Assembly: GCA_965243755.1 (NCBI GenBank)
Contig: CBDEVW010000002.1
Location: 558,001 to 622,000, forward strand
Direction of reading: 5' to 3'
Source: JANSWY01 sp965243755
Lineage (GTDB): Bacteria; Bacteroidota; Bacteroidia; Cytophagales; Cyclobacteriaceae
Length of the DNA stretch: 64,000 nt
Shown here in pieces: positions 52,153-61,051 of the stretch (position 1 is its first letter; each line of letters starts with the position of its first letter). The position numbers and the translations under genes are program-made. Below the pieces are notes generated by a model. That model saw only the letters and a program-made list of their open reading frames with translations, did no database searches and was not told the DNA's origin.

Positions 52153-53361
52153 ATGGCGGATCGTAAAATTAACCATGATTATGTAGAAAACTACAGTGAA
52201 GTGTTTGCTGAAACAGTAGTTTCTAAATTTTTTCAACAGCAGGAAAGCATTAATGGTAAGGAGATCCTCAGTTTAACACCATCCAAGCAGGTCAATTTTC
52301 TAATCTTAAAAAGCCTGTATACCCAGTGGCAGGCAGAAATGAAAAAACTTGAGAGCCCTTATTTTGACTTTCATCATGAAAAAGTACGAGGGGCACTAAT
52401 GAGATATATGAACACCGTTTCTCAATTCATTAGCGTGGGCAAGGAGCATTTGCAACCGCTCCTGAAGGATGCTGTGGAGGACGCTATCTATTTAATGTTT
52501 TCACCATATGACTTTTTTCTGGCAGATATTTCAGTTAGAAATCAGGCTAAATTGAGTGTTAAGAACCTTAAAAGTACCGGGAAGTATATCAAGATCAATA
52601 AGGATATTTTTGATGTTTTTATTTCAGAACTGGAAGATAAAAATGAAGATAAGCTAAGTACAGATGATGTGCTGGAAACTTTGAGCCTGGTGTTTGAGAA
52701 CAATGAAACTGATGGCGATTATCGATCATTCATATCTGAAATATCAGAAGTGTTACATTTCAATGAATCTGAGTTTTTTGTTGAGGAGGAAGATTCCAAT
52801 CAAACTCCACCCGATTCACAGGAAGAGGAAATAGAGAACCTAACAGAAGAAGAATCAACAGATTTAAGTGGGGCAGAGGATGAAGAGGAAGTTCAGTTTG
52901 GAGAAGAAGACTTGCCTGCTGATGACCTTGAGCACATTGAAGATGTTGAGGAGCTTGGAGACATCCAGGCTATTGCTGAGGAGGTAAAAGAACTTAGAGA
53001 GCCACCCGAGGAAGATGATATTGAGAATAACCTTAATAGCCAATATGCATCTGGGAAGACCAGTTTGAATGAAAAATTACAGTCCAAAGAGGAGGTGAGC
53101 ATAGCAGATCATCATACCTCCAAAAAGGTGGATAGTGTACTTTCATCATTGTCTGTCAATCAACGATACATGTTTATCAATGAATTGTTTGAGGGCGATA
53201 ATGATGAGTTTTTGGTAGCATTCGAAAAGATTGAGGACTGCAAGAACTTTGATGACTCTGTAGAGCTCCTGGTTCACGGATATGCTAAGAAGTACAATTG
53301 GGACATGGGTTCAGATATCGTGAAGGAGTTATTGAAGACTGTTTTTCGAAAATTTCGATAG
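52153..53361 (+). CDS. Conserved protein of unknown function with acidic region
   Basis: A 402-residue protein I do not recognise. I place the start at the ATG at 52153; a longer frame would overlap the divergent ferredoxin gene. Three parts are visible. Residues about 1-225 are mostly helical (KINHDYVENYSEVFAETVV, DFHHEKVRGALMRYMNTVS, AVEDAIYLMFSPYDFF). Residues about 230-330 are very acidic and low-complexity (runs of Glu and Asp). The last 70 residues are a compact domain with SVNQRYMFINELFEGDNDEF and NWDMGSDIVKELLKTVFRKF. The C-terminal part has the look of a motif shared by many Bacteroidota hypothetical proteins. It converges on rodA, 2 bp between stops. Confidence 0.6.
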   Translation: MADRKINHDYVENYSEVFAETVVSKFFQQQESINGKEILSLTPSKQVNFLILKSLYTQWQAEMKKLESPYFDFHHEKVRGALMRYMNTVSQFISVGKEHLQPLLKDAVEDAIYLMFSPYDFFLADISVRNQAKLSVKNLKSTGKYIKINKDIFDVFISELEDKNEDKLSTDDVLETLSLVFENNETDGDYRSFISEISEVLHFNESEFFVEEEDSNQTPPDSQEEEIENLTEEESTDLSGAEDEEEVQFGEEDLPADDLEHIEDVEELGDIQAIAEEVKELREPPEEDDIENNLNSQYASGKTSLNEKLQSKEEVSIADHHTSKKVDSVLSSLSVNQRYMFINELFEGDNDEFLVAFEKIEDCKNFDDSVELLVHGYAKKYNWDMGSDIVKELLKTVFRKFR

Positions 53362-53363
53362 TC

Positions 53364-54632
53364 CTACCGTTCGAATAGTTGCATTCTGTGAGCATCCAGC
53401 TTCAGAAAAATGAATAACAATATGGTGAATGACCATAAGGATGAGCCACCATAACTGATAAAAGGCAGAGGAATTCCAATAACAGGAAACAGGCCAATGG
53501 TCATGGCAATATTGATAGCAAAATGGAAAAAGAGAATTAATGTCACACCATAACCATAAATCCGGGCAAATTTAGACTTTTGTCTTTCCGCTAAAATGAT
53601 TAACCTGAAAAACATGATGGTAAACAGGCCAATCAACACCATACTGCCTATCCATCCATATTCTTCTCCAATGGTACAGAAAATAAAATCGGTCGTTTGG
53701 GCGGGCACAAAGTCAAATTTTGTTTGAGTGCCATTCAGAAACCCTTTGCCAGAGAATCCTCCACTTCCAATAGCAATTTTTGATTGGGTTACATTCCATC
53801 CGGCTCCCATTGGGTCACTGTTTGGGTTGATAAGGGAGGTTACACGTTTTTGCTGATGTGGTTTTAGCACTTCCTGCATGATGAACTCCACACTTTGAAC
53901 ATAGAAAATGATCATCACAGAAGAAACGATGACAAGGACCACCTTTTTGGGCGATTTGATGTATAGCCCAATAAGCAGTAGCCCAATGCCTATGGATGCA
54001 CCAATTAACAAAAACCGATAACCCAAGAGAGTTATAATTAACAGTATTACAGAAGCGAATGCCAGGTATAGAGGAACAGGTGAAAGACCTTCCCGATACA
54101 TTACCAAAATAAGCACAGAAAACACCATAGCTGAACCAGCATCCGGTTGAAGTAAGATCAGCAATGGAGGTGTTCCAATGATCAGGAGGCATATGATCAG
54201 GTCTTTCCATTTTTTGAGGTCTTTCAAGCTTCCACCTAGGTACTTTGCGAAAGCTAGCAAAGTCGCAAATTTGGCGAATTCTGAGGGTTGGAGCCGGAAT
54301 GATCCAATTTCGAACCAGGATTGTGCACCGCCAACTTCCCTTCCCACAAACAACACAATCAATAAAAGTAATATGGTGATGCCATAAATAATATAAGCCG
54401 CCAGTGAATCATAGAATCTAAAATCAATGATCAGGATAGCAACAATTATCAATACCGAAGTGCCTATCCACAGCAACTGCTTTCCGGAATTTTGTGAGAT
54501 ACTGAATATGCTACCAGCAATATCTTCATCGTAGTTAGCAGCATAGATATTTATCCAACCTAATATTACCAGGATGAAATAAATCAGGACTGTTATCCAA
54601 TCAAATTGATATAGTGTATTCCCCTGCCTCAA
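53364..54632 (-). CDS. rodA: Rod-shape peptidoglycan polymerase RodA
   Basis: SEDS-family glycosyltransferase that polymerises peptidoglycan with PBP2 during elongation. The 422-residue protein has about ten helices, and the conserved SEDS blocks are present: GGAQSWFEIGSFRLQPSEFAK, LQPDAGSAMV, and IGLFPVIGIPLPFISYGGSS near the end. Its start overlaps the PBP2 stop by 4 bp. It is the last gene of the mre operon. Confidence 0.96.
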   Translation of the reverse strand: MRQGNTLYQFDWITVLIYFILVILGWINIYAANYDEDIAGSIFSISQNSGKQLLWIGTSVLIIVAILIIDFRFYDSLAAYIIYGITILLLLIVLFVGREVGGAQSWFEIGSFRLQPSEFAKFATLLAFAKYLGGSLKDLKKWKDLIICLLIIGTPPLLILLQPDAGSAMVFSVLILVMYREGLSPVPLYLAFASVILLIITLLGYRFLLIGASIGIGLLLIGLYIKSPKKVVLVIVSSVMIIFYVQSVEFIMQEVLKPHQQKRVTSLINPNSDPMGAGWNVTQSKIAIGSGGFSGKGFLNGTQTKFDFVPAQTTDFIFCTIGEEYGWIGSMVLIGLFTIMFFRLIILAERQKSKFARIYGYGVTLILFFHFAINIAMTIGLFPVIGIPLPFISYGGSSLWSFTILLFIFLKLDAHRMQLFER

Positions 54633-56431
54633 TAGATAAACTCTCCTCTTAATGCAAATTCTTCAATCCAGGGCCTTGTGATTTCCCCGGTAATGTATTT
54701 TTCCATGACTAATCCAGCAATTGATGCAGCTGCACGACCACCCCACCCTGCATTTTCTACATAAACAGCGATGGCAATTTGGGGATCATTCTTTGGCGCA
54801 AAACCCATAAAACCGGAGTGATCTTCCCCATGCGGGTTTTGAACTGTGCTCGTCTTCCCACACACTCCAAGCCCAGGGATGAATGCCCTGGTTCCAGATC
54901 CTTCCTTAACCACCAGCTCCATGCCATCGATTACCACTGGGAAATGAATGGAGTCAATCCCCACGTAGTTTCTCTTAAGGTACTTTTCCAACGGTTGATC
55001 CGATTCTCCTATGGATCTGACAATATGTGGTGTAAAATAGAATCCTCTGTTTCCAATAAGAGCAGCGAGGTTTGCCATTTGTAGCGGGGTTACCAGTAGC
55101 TCTCCCTGCCCTATACTCAGAGATCCTATGTTGCTGAATTTCCAACGGTTCTTTCCATACATGCGATCGTACCTTTGTAGGGAGGGAACATAACCTTTTT
55201 TTACATTTGGCAGATCAGTGTCCAGTGTCACACCCAGTCCGAAATTGTTGACGTAGCTAGTCCATTGTTCTAAACCAATTCTGGTATCAATAAATGGGCT
55301 AGGATCTTCGCCCCGATTTATCACTCTTTTGAAGACTTTATAGAAATAGTTATTAGAACTTAGTTTAATTGCTTTTTTCACATCATAATAACCATTTGGA
55401 GCCAGGTCTCCGATCAATGTCCCATCTGAATAAATTTTCTCTGAGGGAGAAATTACACCTTCCTGCAATGCTATCAGTGATTGTACCGTCTTAAACATCG
55501 ACCCTGGTGGATACATGGCCATTAAAGGCCTGTTGAATATTGGTTTCAAAGAGTCTTGTTGCAGTCTGCTGAAATTTCTGCCAAACTCCCTTCCTGTCAG
55601 TAGGTTTGGGTCATATGATGGAGCTGAGACCAACGCCAGAATTTCCCCTGTTGATGGTTCTATGGCGACCAAACTTCCAACTTTTCCCTCCATCAGTTTT
55701 TCTGCATATTGCTGTAATGGCAAGTCTATGGTGAGGATAAGGTTTTGACCAGGGATCGATAAGGTATCATATTCGCCATCACGGAAGTCCCCCTTGACAA
55801 CTCCTCTTACATTTCGCATTTTAACCCGTACACCTCTTTTCCCTCGCAGGACTTCTTCGTACTCAGATTCAACACCACTAATACCGATATAGTCACCCTG
55901 ATGGTAGTAATTGCTACTGTCCCGTTGAAGCATACGCTTGCTGATTTCTCCGATATATCCAAGCGAGTTCGCAAGCGATTGATGTGGATATTTTCTAACG
56001 GTTCTGGTTCGAACAAAGAAACCGGGATAGTTAATCAATTGGTCCTGCACCCGTGCAAACATTTCCTGTGGGATCATCTCTATGAAAACCGAAGGTAAAG
56101 CGCTTTCATATCCCTTTGCTTTTAAAAGCTTTTGCTCAAACTCTTCCTTGGTAATTTCAAATAGTTGACAAAATGAAGCTGTATCCAGGTGATTAACCTC
56201 CCGAGGAAGTACCATCACATCATAGGAAGGGTTATTGAATGCCAATAATTCACCATTTCTGTCAAATAGAAGCCCACGGAATGGGTATTCGGTCTCTTTC
56301 AGGATAATATTGTTTTCCGCTTCCGTTTTATATTCATCATCTACGACCTGGATGTAGAATAAGCGGAATGAGAAGGTGATCGTCACCACAATAAATAGTG
56401 CAAATATTGTGAATCGTCTTTCTCTGTACAT
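54629..56431 (-). CDS. mrdA: Penicillin-binding protein 2, with KTS in place of KTG
   Basis: Cross-links peptidoglycan with RodA in the elongasome. The 600-residue chain has one N-terminal membrane helix (about 8-28), a pedestal domain, and a transpeptidase domain with SMFK (Ser311, Lys314), SSN (358-360) and KTS at 526-528. The third motif is normally KTG or KSG; here codon 528 is AGC where a glycine (GGC) would be usual. The rest of the domain is intact, so it is probably active but may react differently with beta-lactams. Overlaps rodA by 4 bp and follows mreD by 1 bp. Confidence 0.95.
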   Translation of the reverse strand: MYRERRFTIFALFIVVTITFSFRLFYIQVVDDEYKTEAENNIILKETEYPFRGLLFDRNGELLAFNNPSYDVMVLPREVNHLDTASFCQLFEITKEEFEQKLLKAKGYESALPSVFIEMIPQEMFARVQDQLINYPGFFVRTRTVRKYPHQSLANSLGYIGEISKRMLQRDSSNYYHQGDYIGISGVESEYEEVLRGKRGVRVKMRNVRGVVKGDFRDGEYDTLSIPGQNLILTIDLPLQQYAEKLMEGKVGSLVAIEPSTGEILALVSAPSYDPNLLTGREFGRNFSRLQQDSLKPIFNRPLMAMYPPGSMFKTVQSLIALQEGVISPSEKIYSDGTLIGDLAPNGYYDVKKAIKLSSNNYFYKVFKRVINRGEDPSPFIDTRIGLEQWTSYVNNFGLGVTLDTDLPNVKKGYVPSLQRYDRMYGKNRWKFSNIGSLSIGQGELLVTPLQMANLAALIGNRGFYFTPHIVRSIGESDQPLEKYLKRNYVGIDSIHFPVVIDGMELVVKEGSGTRAFIPGLGVCGKTSTVQNPHGEDHSGFMGFAPKNDPQIAIAVYVENAGWGGRAAASIAGLVMEKYITGEITRPWIEEFALRGEFIY

Positions 56432-56432
56432 C

Positions 56433-56951
56433 TTAGATCCTCCGTTTTGTGGGGAGTAAAATTAAATGAATGGTTAAAAGGACCACTGCAGTAAAAATAC
56501 TGCTTGTTAAGCTTTTTACTAAAATTGCCCAAAATCCAGAAAACCCATATCCTTCAATTGAAAATATTGCCAAATGGTGAATTATTATCATTGGAATTAT
56601 ATAGGTAACAAATGTTGTGAGTCCCAAATTCCTGATATTAATTTTTTCTCCATCTTCAAGGCTGCCACCTGTAGTAAAGTTGATCCAGGATGGGCGCAGA
56701 AACATTAAAAGCACCGAAGCTGCGGCATGGATTCCAATAGTATCGAAAAAAACATCCACTAATAAACCGATGGCAAAGCCAAGAATCAATTGATAAATTT
56801 TACCCAGGTTCTGTGGAAGAAATAACAAAAAGCCAACGTAGAAAAAGCAAAATGTTTGATCAAAGAGGACCAATTTGTTAACAAAAAACAATTGGAGGAT
56901 CACATAGACAACAAAACTCCTGATGATGTCGATTATATCCTTTCCTATCAT
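56433..56951 (-). CDS. mreD: Rod-shape determining protein MreD
   Basis: A small inner-membrane protein of the elongasome, 172 residues with about five helices. It has the operon position expected for MreD (between mreC and mrdA) and weak sequence identity, as usual for this family: FAIGLLVDVFFDTIGIHAAA is the recognisable middle segment. Overlaps the mreC stop by 4 bp. Confidence 0.88.
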   Translation of the reverse strand: MIGKDIIDIIRSFVVYVILQLFFVNKLVLFDQTFCFFYVGFLLFLPQNLGKIYQLILGFAIGLLVDVFFDTIGIHAAASVLLMFLRPSWINFTTGGSLEDGEKINIRNLGLTTFVTYIIPMIIIHHLAIFSIEGYGFSGFWAILVKSLTSSIFTAVVLLTIHLILLPTKRRI

Positions 56952-57769
56952 TGAATCAATTGGTTTTGTAAGCTGTCCAATTCATCCTTCATTGAATCAT
57001 TGGTGACATATACATAATCAAGGCTCCTGAAATTGGCCGCTAACCTGATCGTCACATCCAGAAAAGTTTCGTTCTCTTTCAGGTCTACCCCGGAAACAGT
57101 ACCAATTATAATACCCGCAGGATAAACAGAATTGAAACCCGAAGTAACAATGGTGTCACCTTCCAGAACATCAAGATGTCTTGGAAGGTATTTTACCTTA
57201 GAAAATCTTGCATCCACTCCATCCCACTGTGTGGTGCATAGTGTACCATTTTTTTTCAGTGTGGATGAAACCAGCAGATCGCTATGAAGTAATGAAGTAA
57301 CTGTAGAAAATTTTCTGGTAGATTGCTTTACCTGACCTACAATGCCATTTCTACTGATCACTCCCATGCCAGGCGCTATGCCATGCAGCTCTCCTTTGTC
57401 TATGGTGAAATAATTATTGGCTTTGCCCACATTGTTGTTGATTACTTTAGCCGTTGTAATAACATATCTGTCAAACAGGCTATCATTTGCATTGGATAAG
57501 TAATCATTATTGTAAACGTACTTGGCAAGTGCTGCTCTTAATTGCGCATTTTCTTTGGCTAATTCATCATTAATCTCCTGAAGATCCAGATAATTTCTGG
57601 TGTTACTTGTAAGACTGTTGATTCCGGCTGCAGCTGCATTGGAAGAGCTGAGGAAATCAAGATTGTGATACCTGTTATTTTGAATGATCAGCCATGCACA
57701 GACGATCTCCAGTAAGATAAAAAACTCTAAAACTCTGAATCGATAGATGAATTGTAATAATCCACGCAT
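56948..57769 (-). CDS. mreC: Rod-shape determining protein MreC
   Basis: A periplasmic scaffold of the elongasome that links MreB to PBP2. The 273-residue chain has a membrane helix at about residues 13-30, a coiled coil at about 60-95 (LQEINDELAKENAQLRAAL), then the twin beta-barrel body with IDKGELHGIAPGMGVIS, NGIVGQV and GDTIVTSGFNSVYPAGIIIG. It starts 5 bp after mreB and overlaps mreD by 4 bp. Confidence 0.94.
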   Translation of the reverse strand: MRGLLQFIYRFRVLEFFILLEIVCAWLIIQNNRYHNLDFLSSSNAAAAGINSLTSNTRNYLDLQEINDELAKENAQLRAALAKYVYNNDYLSNANDSLFDRYVITTAKVINNNVGKANNYFTIDKGELHGIAPGMGVISRNGIVGQVKQSTRKFSTVTSLLHSDLLVSSTLKKNGTLCTTQWDGVDARFSKVKYLPRHLDVLEGDTIVTSGFNSVYPAGIIIGTVSGVDLKENETFLDVTIRLAANFRSLDYVYVTNDSMKDELDSLQNQLIQ

Positions 57770-57774
57770 TTAGT

Positions 57775-58803
57775 TTATGGAATCAATACTGCTTTGAAGG
57801 AATTAAGATTCTTCAGCGAAATACCTGTTCCTCTTACCACTGCTCTTAGTGGATCCTCGGCCACATGGATTGGAAGTTTCGTTTTAAGAGCCAATCGTTT
57901 GTCGAGTCCTCTCAGCAAAGCTCCACCGCCAGTCAGGTAAATACCATTGTCGTAAATATCGGCTGATAATTCAGGTGGAGATATCTCCAGCGCCTTAAGA
58001 ACGGCCTCTTCAATTTTTGAAACTGATTTATCAATGGCAAATGCAATCTCGGAATATGAGATTTTGATCACTTTAGGAATACCGGTCATCAGGTCCCTAC
58101 CTCGGATTTCGTAATCGTTTGGTGGTTCATCAAGTTCGGTCAGTGCTGAACCTACTTCAATTTTCACTTTCTCGGCAGACCTTTCACCAATTAATAGATT
58201 GTGTTGCCTCCTCATATAGTCGAGGATATCCTTATTGAATGTATCTCCTGCAACTCTTATAGACTGGTCGCACACAATTCCGGATAGTGCGATGACAGCA
58301 ATTTCAGTGGTTCCACCTCCAATATCAACAATCATAGAACCTACTGGTTGTTCAATGTCCAACCCAACTCCAATTGCTGCTGCTATAGGCTCATAGATCA
58401 TGTAAACTTCTTTGGCGCCAGCGTGTTCTGCTGAGTCTCTTACGGCCCTTTTTTCTACTTCAGTGATTCCAGATGGAATGCAGATTACCATACGGTGTGA
58501 AGCAGGGAACAGCCTTTTATTATTACCATCAATCATTTTGATCATACCTCGGATCATGTGTTCTGCAGCATGGAAGTCTGCAATCACACCATCTTTTAAT
58601 GGTCGGATCGTTTTGATGTTTTCATGGGTTTTTTCGTGCATTTGCATGGCCTCTCTTCCAATTGCCAACACCTTGTTGGTGTTTTTATCGATGGCAATGA
58701 TAGAAGGTTCATCAACTACGATTTTGTCTTTGTTGATGATCAAAGTATTTGCCGTACCCAAATCTATCGCAATGTCACTAGAGAAGAAATCAAATAACCC
58801 CAT
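57775..58803 (-). CDS. mreB: Rod-shape determining actin homologue MreB
   Basis: The actin-like filament protein that positions cell-wall synthesis. The 342-residue chain has phosphate 1 motif IAIDLGTANTL, VDIGGGTTEIAVIA (phosphate 2), MIYEPIAAAIGVGL (connector) and ADIYDNGIYLTGGGALLRGL (adenosine). It is the first gene of the mreBCD-mrdA-rodA operon, with 81 bp to purH. Upstream on the minus strand is TATCTTTC, one mismatch from the -7 consensus. Confidence 0.97.
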   Translation of the reverse strand: MGLFDFFSSDIAIDLGTANTLIINKDKIVVDEPSIIAIDKNTNKVLAIGREAMQMHEKTHENIKTIRPLKDGVIADFHAAEHMIRGMIKMIDGNNKRLFPASHRMVICIPSGITEVEKRAVRDSAEHAGAKEVYMIYEPIAAAIGVGLDIEQPVGSMIVDIGGGTTEIAVIALSGIVCDQSIRVAGDTFNKDILDYMRRQHNLLIGERSAEKVKIEVGSALTELDEPPNDYEIRGRDLMTGIPKVIKISYSEIAFAIDKSVSKIEEAVLKALEISPPELSADIYDNGIYLTGGGALLRGLDKRLALKTKLPIHVAEDPLRAVVRGTGISLKNLNSFKAVLIP

Positions 58804-58884
58804 TTATACTTTATATATGCTTTTTGAAAAAAGTATCGAAAGATAACAATTTGTACTAATAATCAGATTTTATTACTAATTAAT

Positions 58885-60408
58885 TTAATGTTTAAAGTGT
58901 CTGTATCCAGTGAACATCATAGACATTCCATTTTCATCACAATAATCAATAGAAAGCTGGTCTTTTATGGAACCACCTGGTTGAATTACCGACTTGATCC
59001 CTGCCTTGTTGGCAATTTCTACACAATCAGGAAATGGAAAGAAAGCATCAGATGCCATCACAGCACCTTCCAACTCAAAACCAAATACTTTTGCTTTTTC
59101 AATGGCCTGGTTAAGTGCATCCACACGAGATGTTTGTCCAACTCCACTCGATAACATTTGACCGTCCCGAGTTATGACAATCGTGTTTGATTTGGTGTGT
59201 TTGCAAATCTTACTGGCAAATAATAATTCCTTTTTTTCAACATCGGATGGCGCCAGTTTTGTTGCTTCTTTCAGGTCTTCCAGCGCATCAGTTTTCCAGT
59301 CGATATCTTGCGATATTACTCCATTGAGCAAGGTCTTAAACATTGTTTTTGTTTGTAGCTTTTCCCTTTGCTGAAGTAAAATTCGGTTTTTCTTTGTTTT
59401 CAGGACATCAAGTGCATCATTTGTAAAAGATGGTGCAATTAATACTTCGAAGAACAAAGAGTTCATTTCATCTGCAGCGTCTTTATCAACCTCCCGATTG
59501 GTGATCAACACCCCGCCAAATGCTGATAAAGTATCTGCCTGAAATGCTCTTTGGTAGGCTTCTTTAACTGAATTGCCAAGTGCCACCCCGCAGGCGTTGT
59601 TGTGTTTCAGGATTGCAAATGCAGTCTCGTCAAATTCTGAGATCAGATGAACTGCAGCATCAATGTCTACAAGATTATTATAAGACAACTCCTTTCCATT
59701 GAGTTGATCAAAAAGGTCTTCCAACTTCCCATGAAACACTCCTTTTTGATGAGGATTCTCTCCATACCTCAATACCTTGGATGTTCTGACACTTTGTTTA
59801 AAGCGTTCAAGACCTATATCTTCATTGAAATAATTGAAAATAGCAGTATCGTAATGTGATGAGACGTCAAAAGCTTCAGCTGCAAATTTTTTCCTGTCGT
59901 CCAGACTGGTAGCGCCGTTGTTCGTTTTCAGCAGATCGTATAATGAGTTGTATTGATCCCTTGATGAAATGATCACAACATCATTGAAGTTTTTGGCAGC
60001 AGCCCTGATCAATGAAATGCCTCCAATATCAATTTTTTCAATAATGTCATCATGACTTGCTCCTGATGCTACGGTATCTTCAAATGGATACAAGTCCACA
60101 ATCACCAAATCGAGGTTTGGTATTTCATATTGTTGTTGCTCGGCAATGTCTGATTCATTGCTTCGTCTGTGCAGAATTCCTCCAAATATCTTTGGGTGCA
60201 AAGTTTTTACCCGTCCTCCAAATATGGATGGGTACTGGGTTTCGTCTTCAACAGCGATTACAGGAATATTGAGTTCTTCAATGAATTTTCTGGTTCCACC
60301 GGTGGAATAAAGCTTTACCCCTTGTTCATGCAATAATTTCACAAGTGGTTCCAGGTTATCCTTGTGATACACTGAAATTAGTGCCGATTCAATTTTTTTT
60401 ATACCCAT
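58885..60408 (-). CDS. purH: AICAR formyltransferase / IMP cyclohydrolase
   Basis: Bifunctional enzyme of the last two steps of de novo purine synthesis. The 507-residue chain has the N-terminal IMP cyclohydrolase (MGS-like fold, with STGGTRKFIEELNIPV and GGRVKTLHPKIFGGIL) and the C-terminal AICAR transformylase, marked by RYGENPHQKG, LKHNNACGVALG, DAFFPFPD, PGGS and the end MMFTGYRHFKH. TACTTTTG at 60444-60437 on the minus strand is a candidate -7 box in the 53 bp gap from purN. Confidence 0.97.
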   Translation of the reverse strand: MGIKKIESALISVYHKDNLEPLVKLLHEQGVKLYSTGGTRKFIEELNIPVIAVEDETQYPSIFGGRVKTLHPKIFGGILHRRSNESDIAEQQQYEIPNLDLVIVDLYPFEDTVASGASHDDIIEKIDIGGISLIRAAAKNFNDVVIISSRDQYNSLYDLLKTNNGATSLDDRKKFAAEAFDVSSHYDTAIFNYFNEDIGLERFKQSVRTSKVLRYGENPHQKGVFHGKLEDLFDQLNGKELSYNNLVDIDAAVHLISEFDETAFAILKHNNACGVALGNSVKEAYQRAFQADTLSAFGGVLITNREVDKDAADEMNSLFFEVLIAPSFTNDALDVLKTKKNRILLQQREKLQTKTMFKTLLNGVISQDIDWKTDALEDLKEATKLAPSDVEKKELLFASKICKHTKSNTIVITRDGQMLSSGVGQTSRVDALNQAIEKAKVFGFELEGAVMASDAFFPFPDCVEIANKAGIKSVIQPGGSIKDQLSIDYCDENGMSMMFTGYRHFKH

Positions 60409-60461
60409 TTGCAGCAGTCTTAGTTAAATGAAGCTGCAAAAGTAAGTATTAATTGGTAAGA

Positions 60462-61040
60462 TCACGACTCTTTTTCAAGGATGTAATTTTGGATCACTTT
60501 TGGGAAGAATTCATATTCCAATTGATGCACTTTGGAGGCAAGTGTCTGATGGTCATCACCTGGGTTTACAGGGCATTTGTGCTGACTTAGAATTCTTCCC
60601 TCATCATATACTTCATTGACCAGATGTATGGTGATGCCACTTTCTGATTCCTTAGCTTCAATGACCGCCTGATGAACTCGGTCACCGTACATTCCTTTCC
60701 CACCAAATTTGGGTAACAGCGAAGGGTGAATATTGATTATTTTATCCTGGAAATGGTCAATTATTGATTTAGGTATTTTGAGAAGAAAGCCGGCCAGAAT
60801 TAAATAATTTATTTGACGCCCCTTCAATATACTAAGCAGGTTGCCATTTTCCATTTCGCTCCTATTGAAGGTGCCACACGGAATATTTAGGTTTTTCGCC
60901 CTCTCCAAGACATAGGCATCTGTTTTGTTGCTCAAAATAAGGCATACTGAAATCTTCTGATGACCCTTAAAGTACTTTGCAATATTTTCAGCGTTGGATC
61001 CACTGCCTGATGCCAGGATTGCTACATTTATTTTTTTCAC
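60462..61040 (-). CDS. purN: Phosphoribosylglycinamide formyltransferase
   Basis: Adds formyl to GAR using 10-formyl-tetrahydrofolate, third step of purine synthesis. The 192-residue chain has the nucleotide motif ASGSGSNAENI, INIHPSLLPKFGGKGMYG with the catalytic His, and SGITIHLVNEVYDEG with the catalytic Asp replaced by Glu or nearby. It starts 11 bp after the prenyltransferase gene on the same strand and lies upstream of purH. Confidence 0.95.
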   Translation of the reverse strand: MKKINVAILASGSGSNAENIAKYFKGHQKISVCLILSNKTDAYVLERAKNLNIPCGTFNRSEMENGNLLSILKGRQINYLILAGFLLKIPKSIIDHFQDKIINIHPSLLPKFGGKGMYGDRVHQAVIEAKESESGITIHLVNEVYDEGRILSQHKCPVNPGDDHQTLASKVHQLEYEFFPKVIQNYILEKES

Positions 61041-61051
61041 CCTAATGTAGT

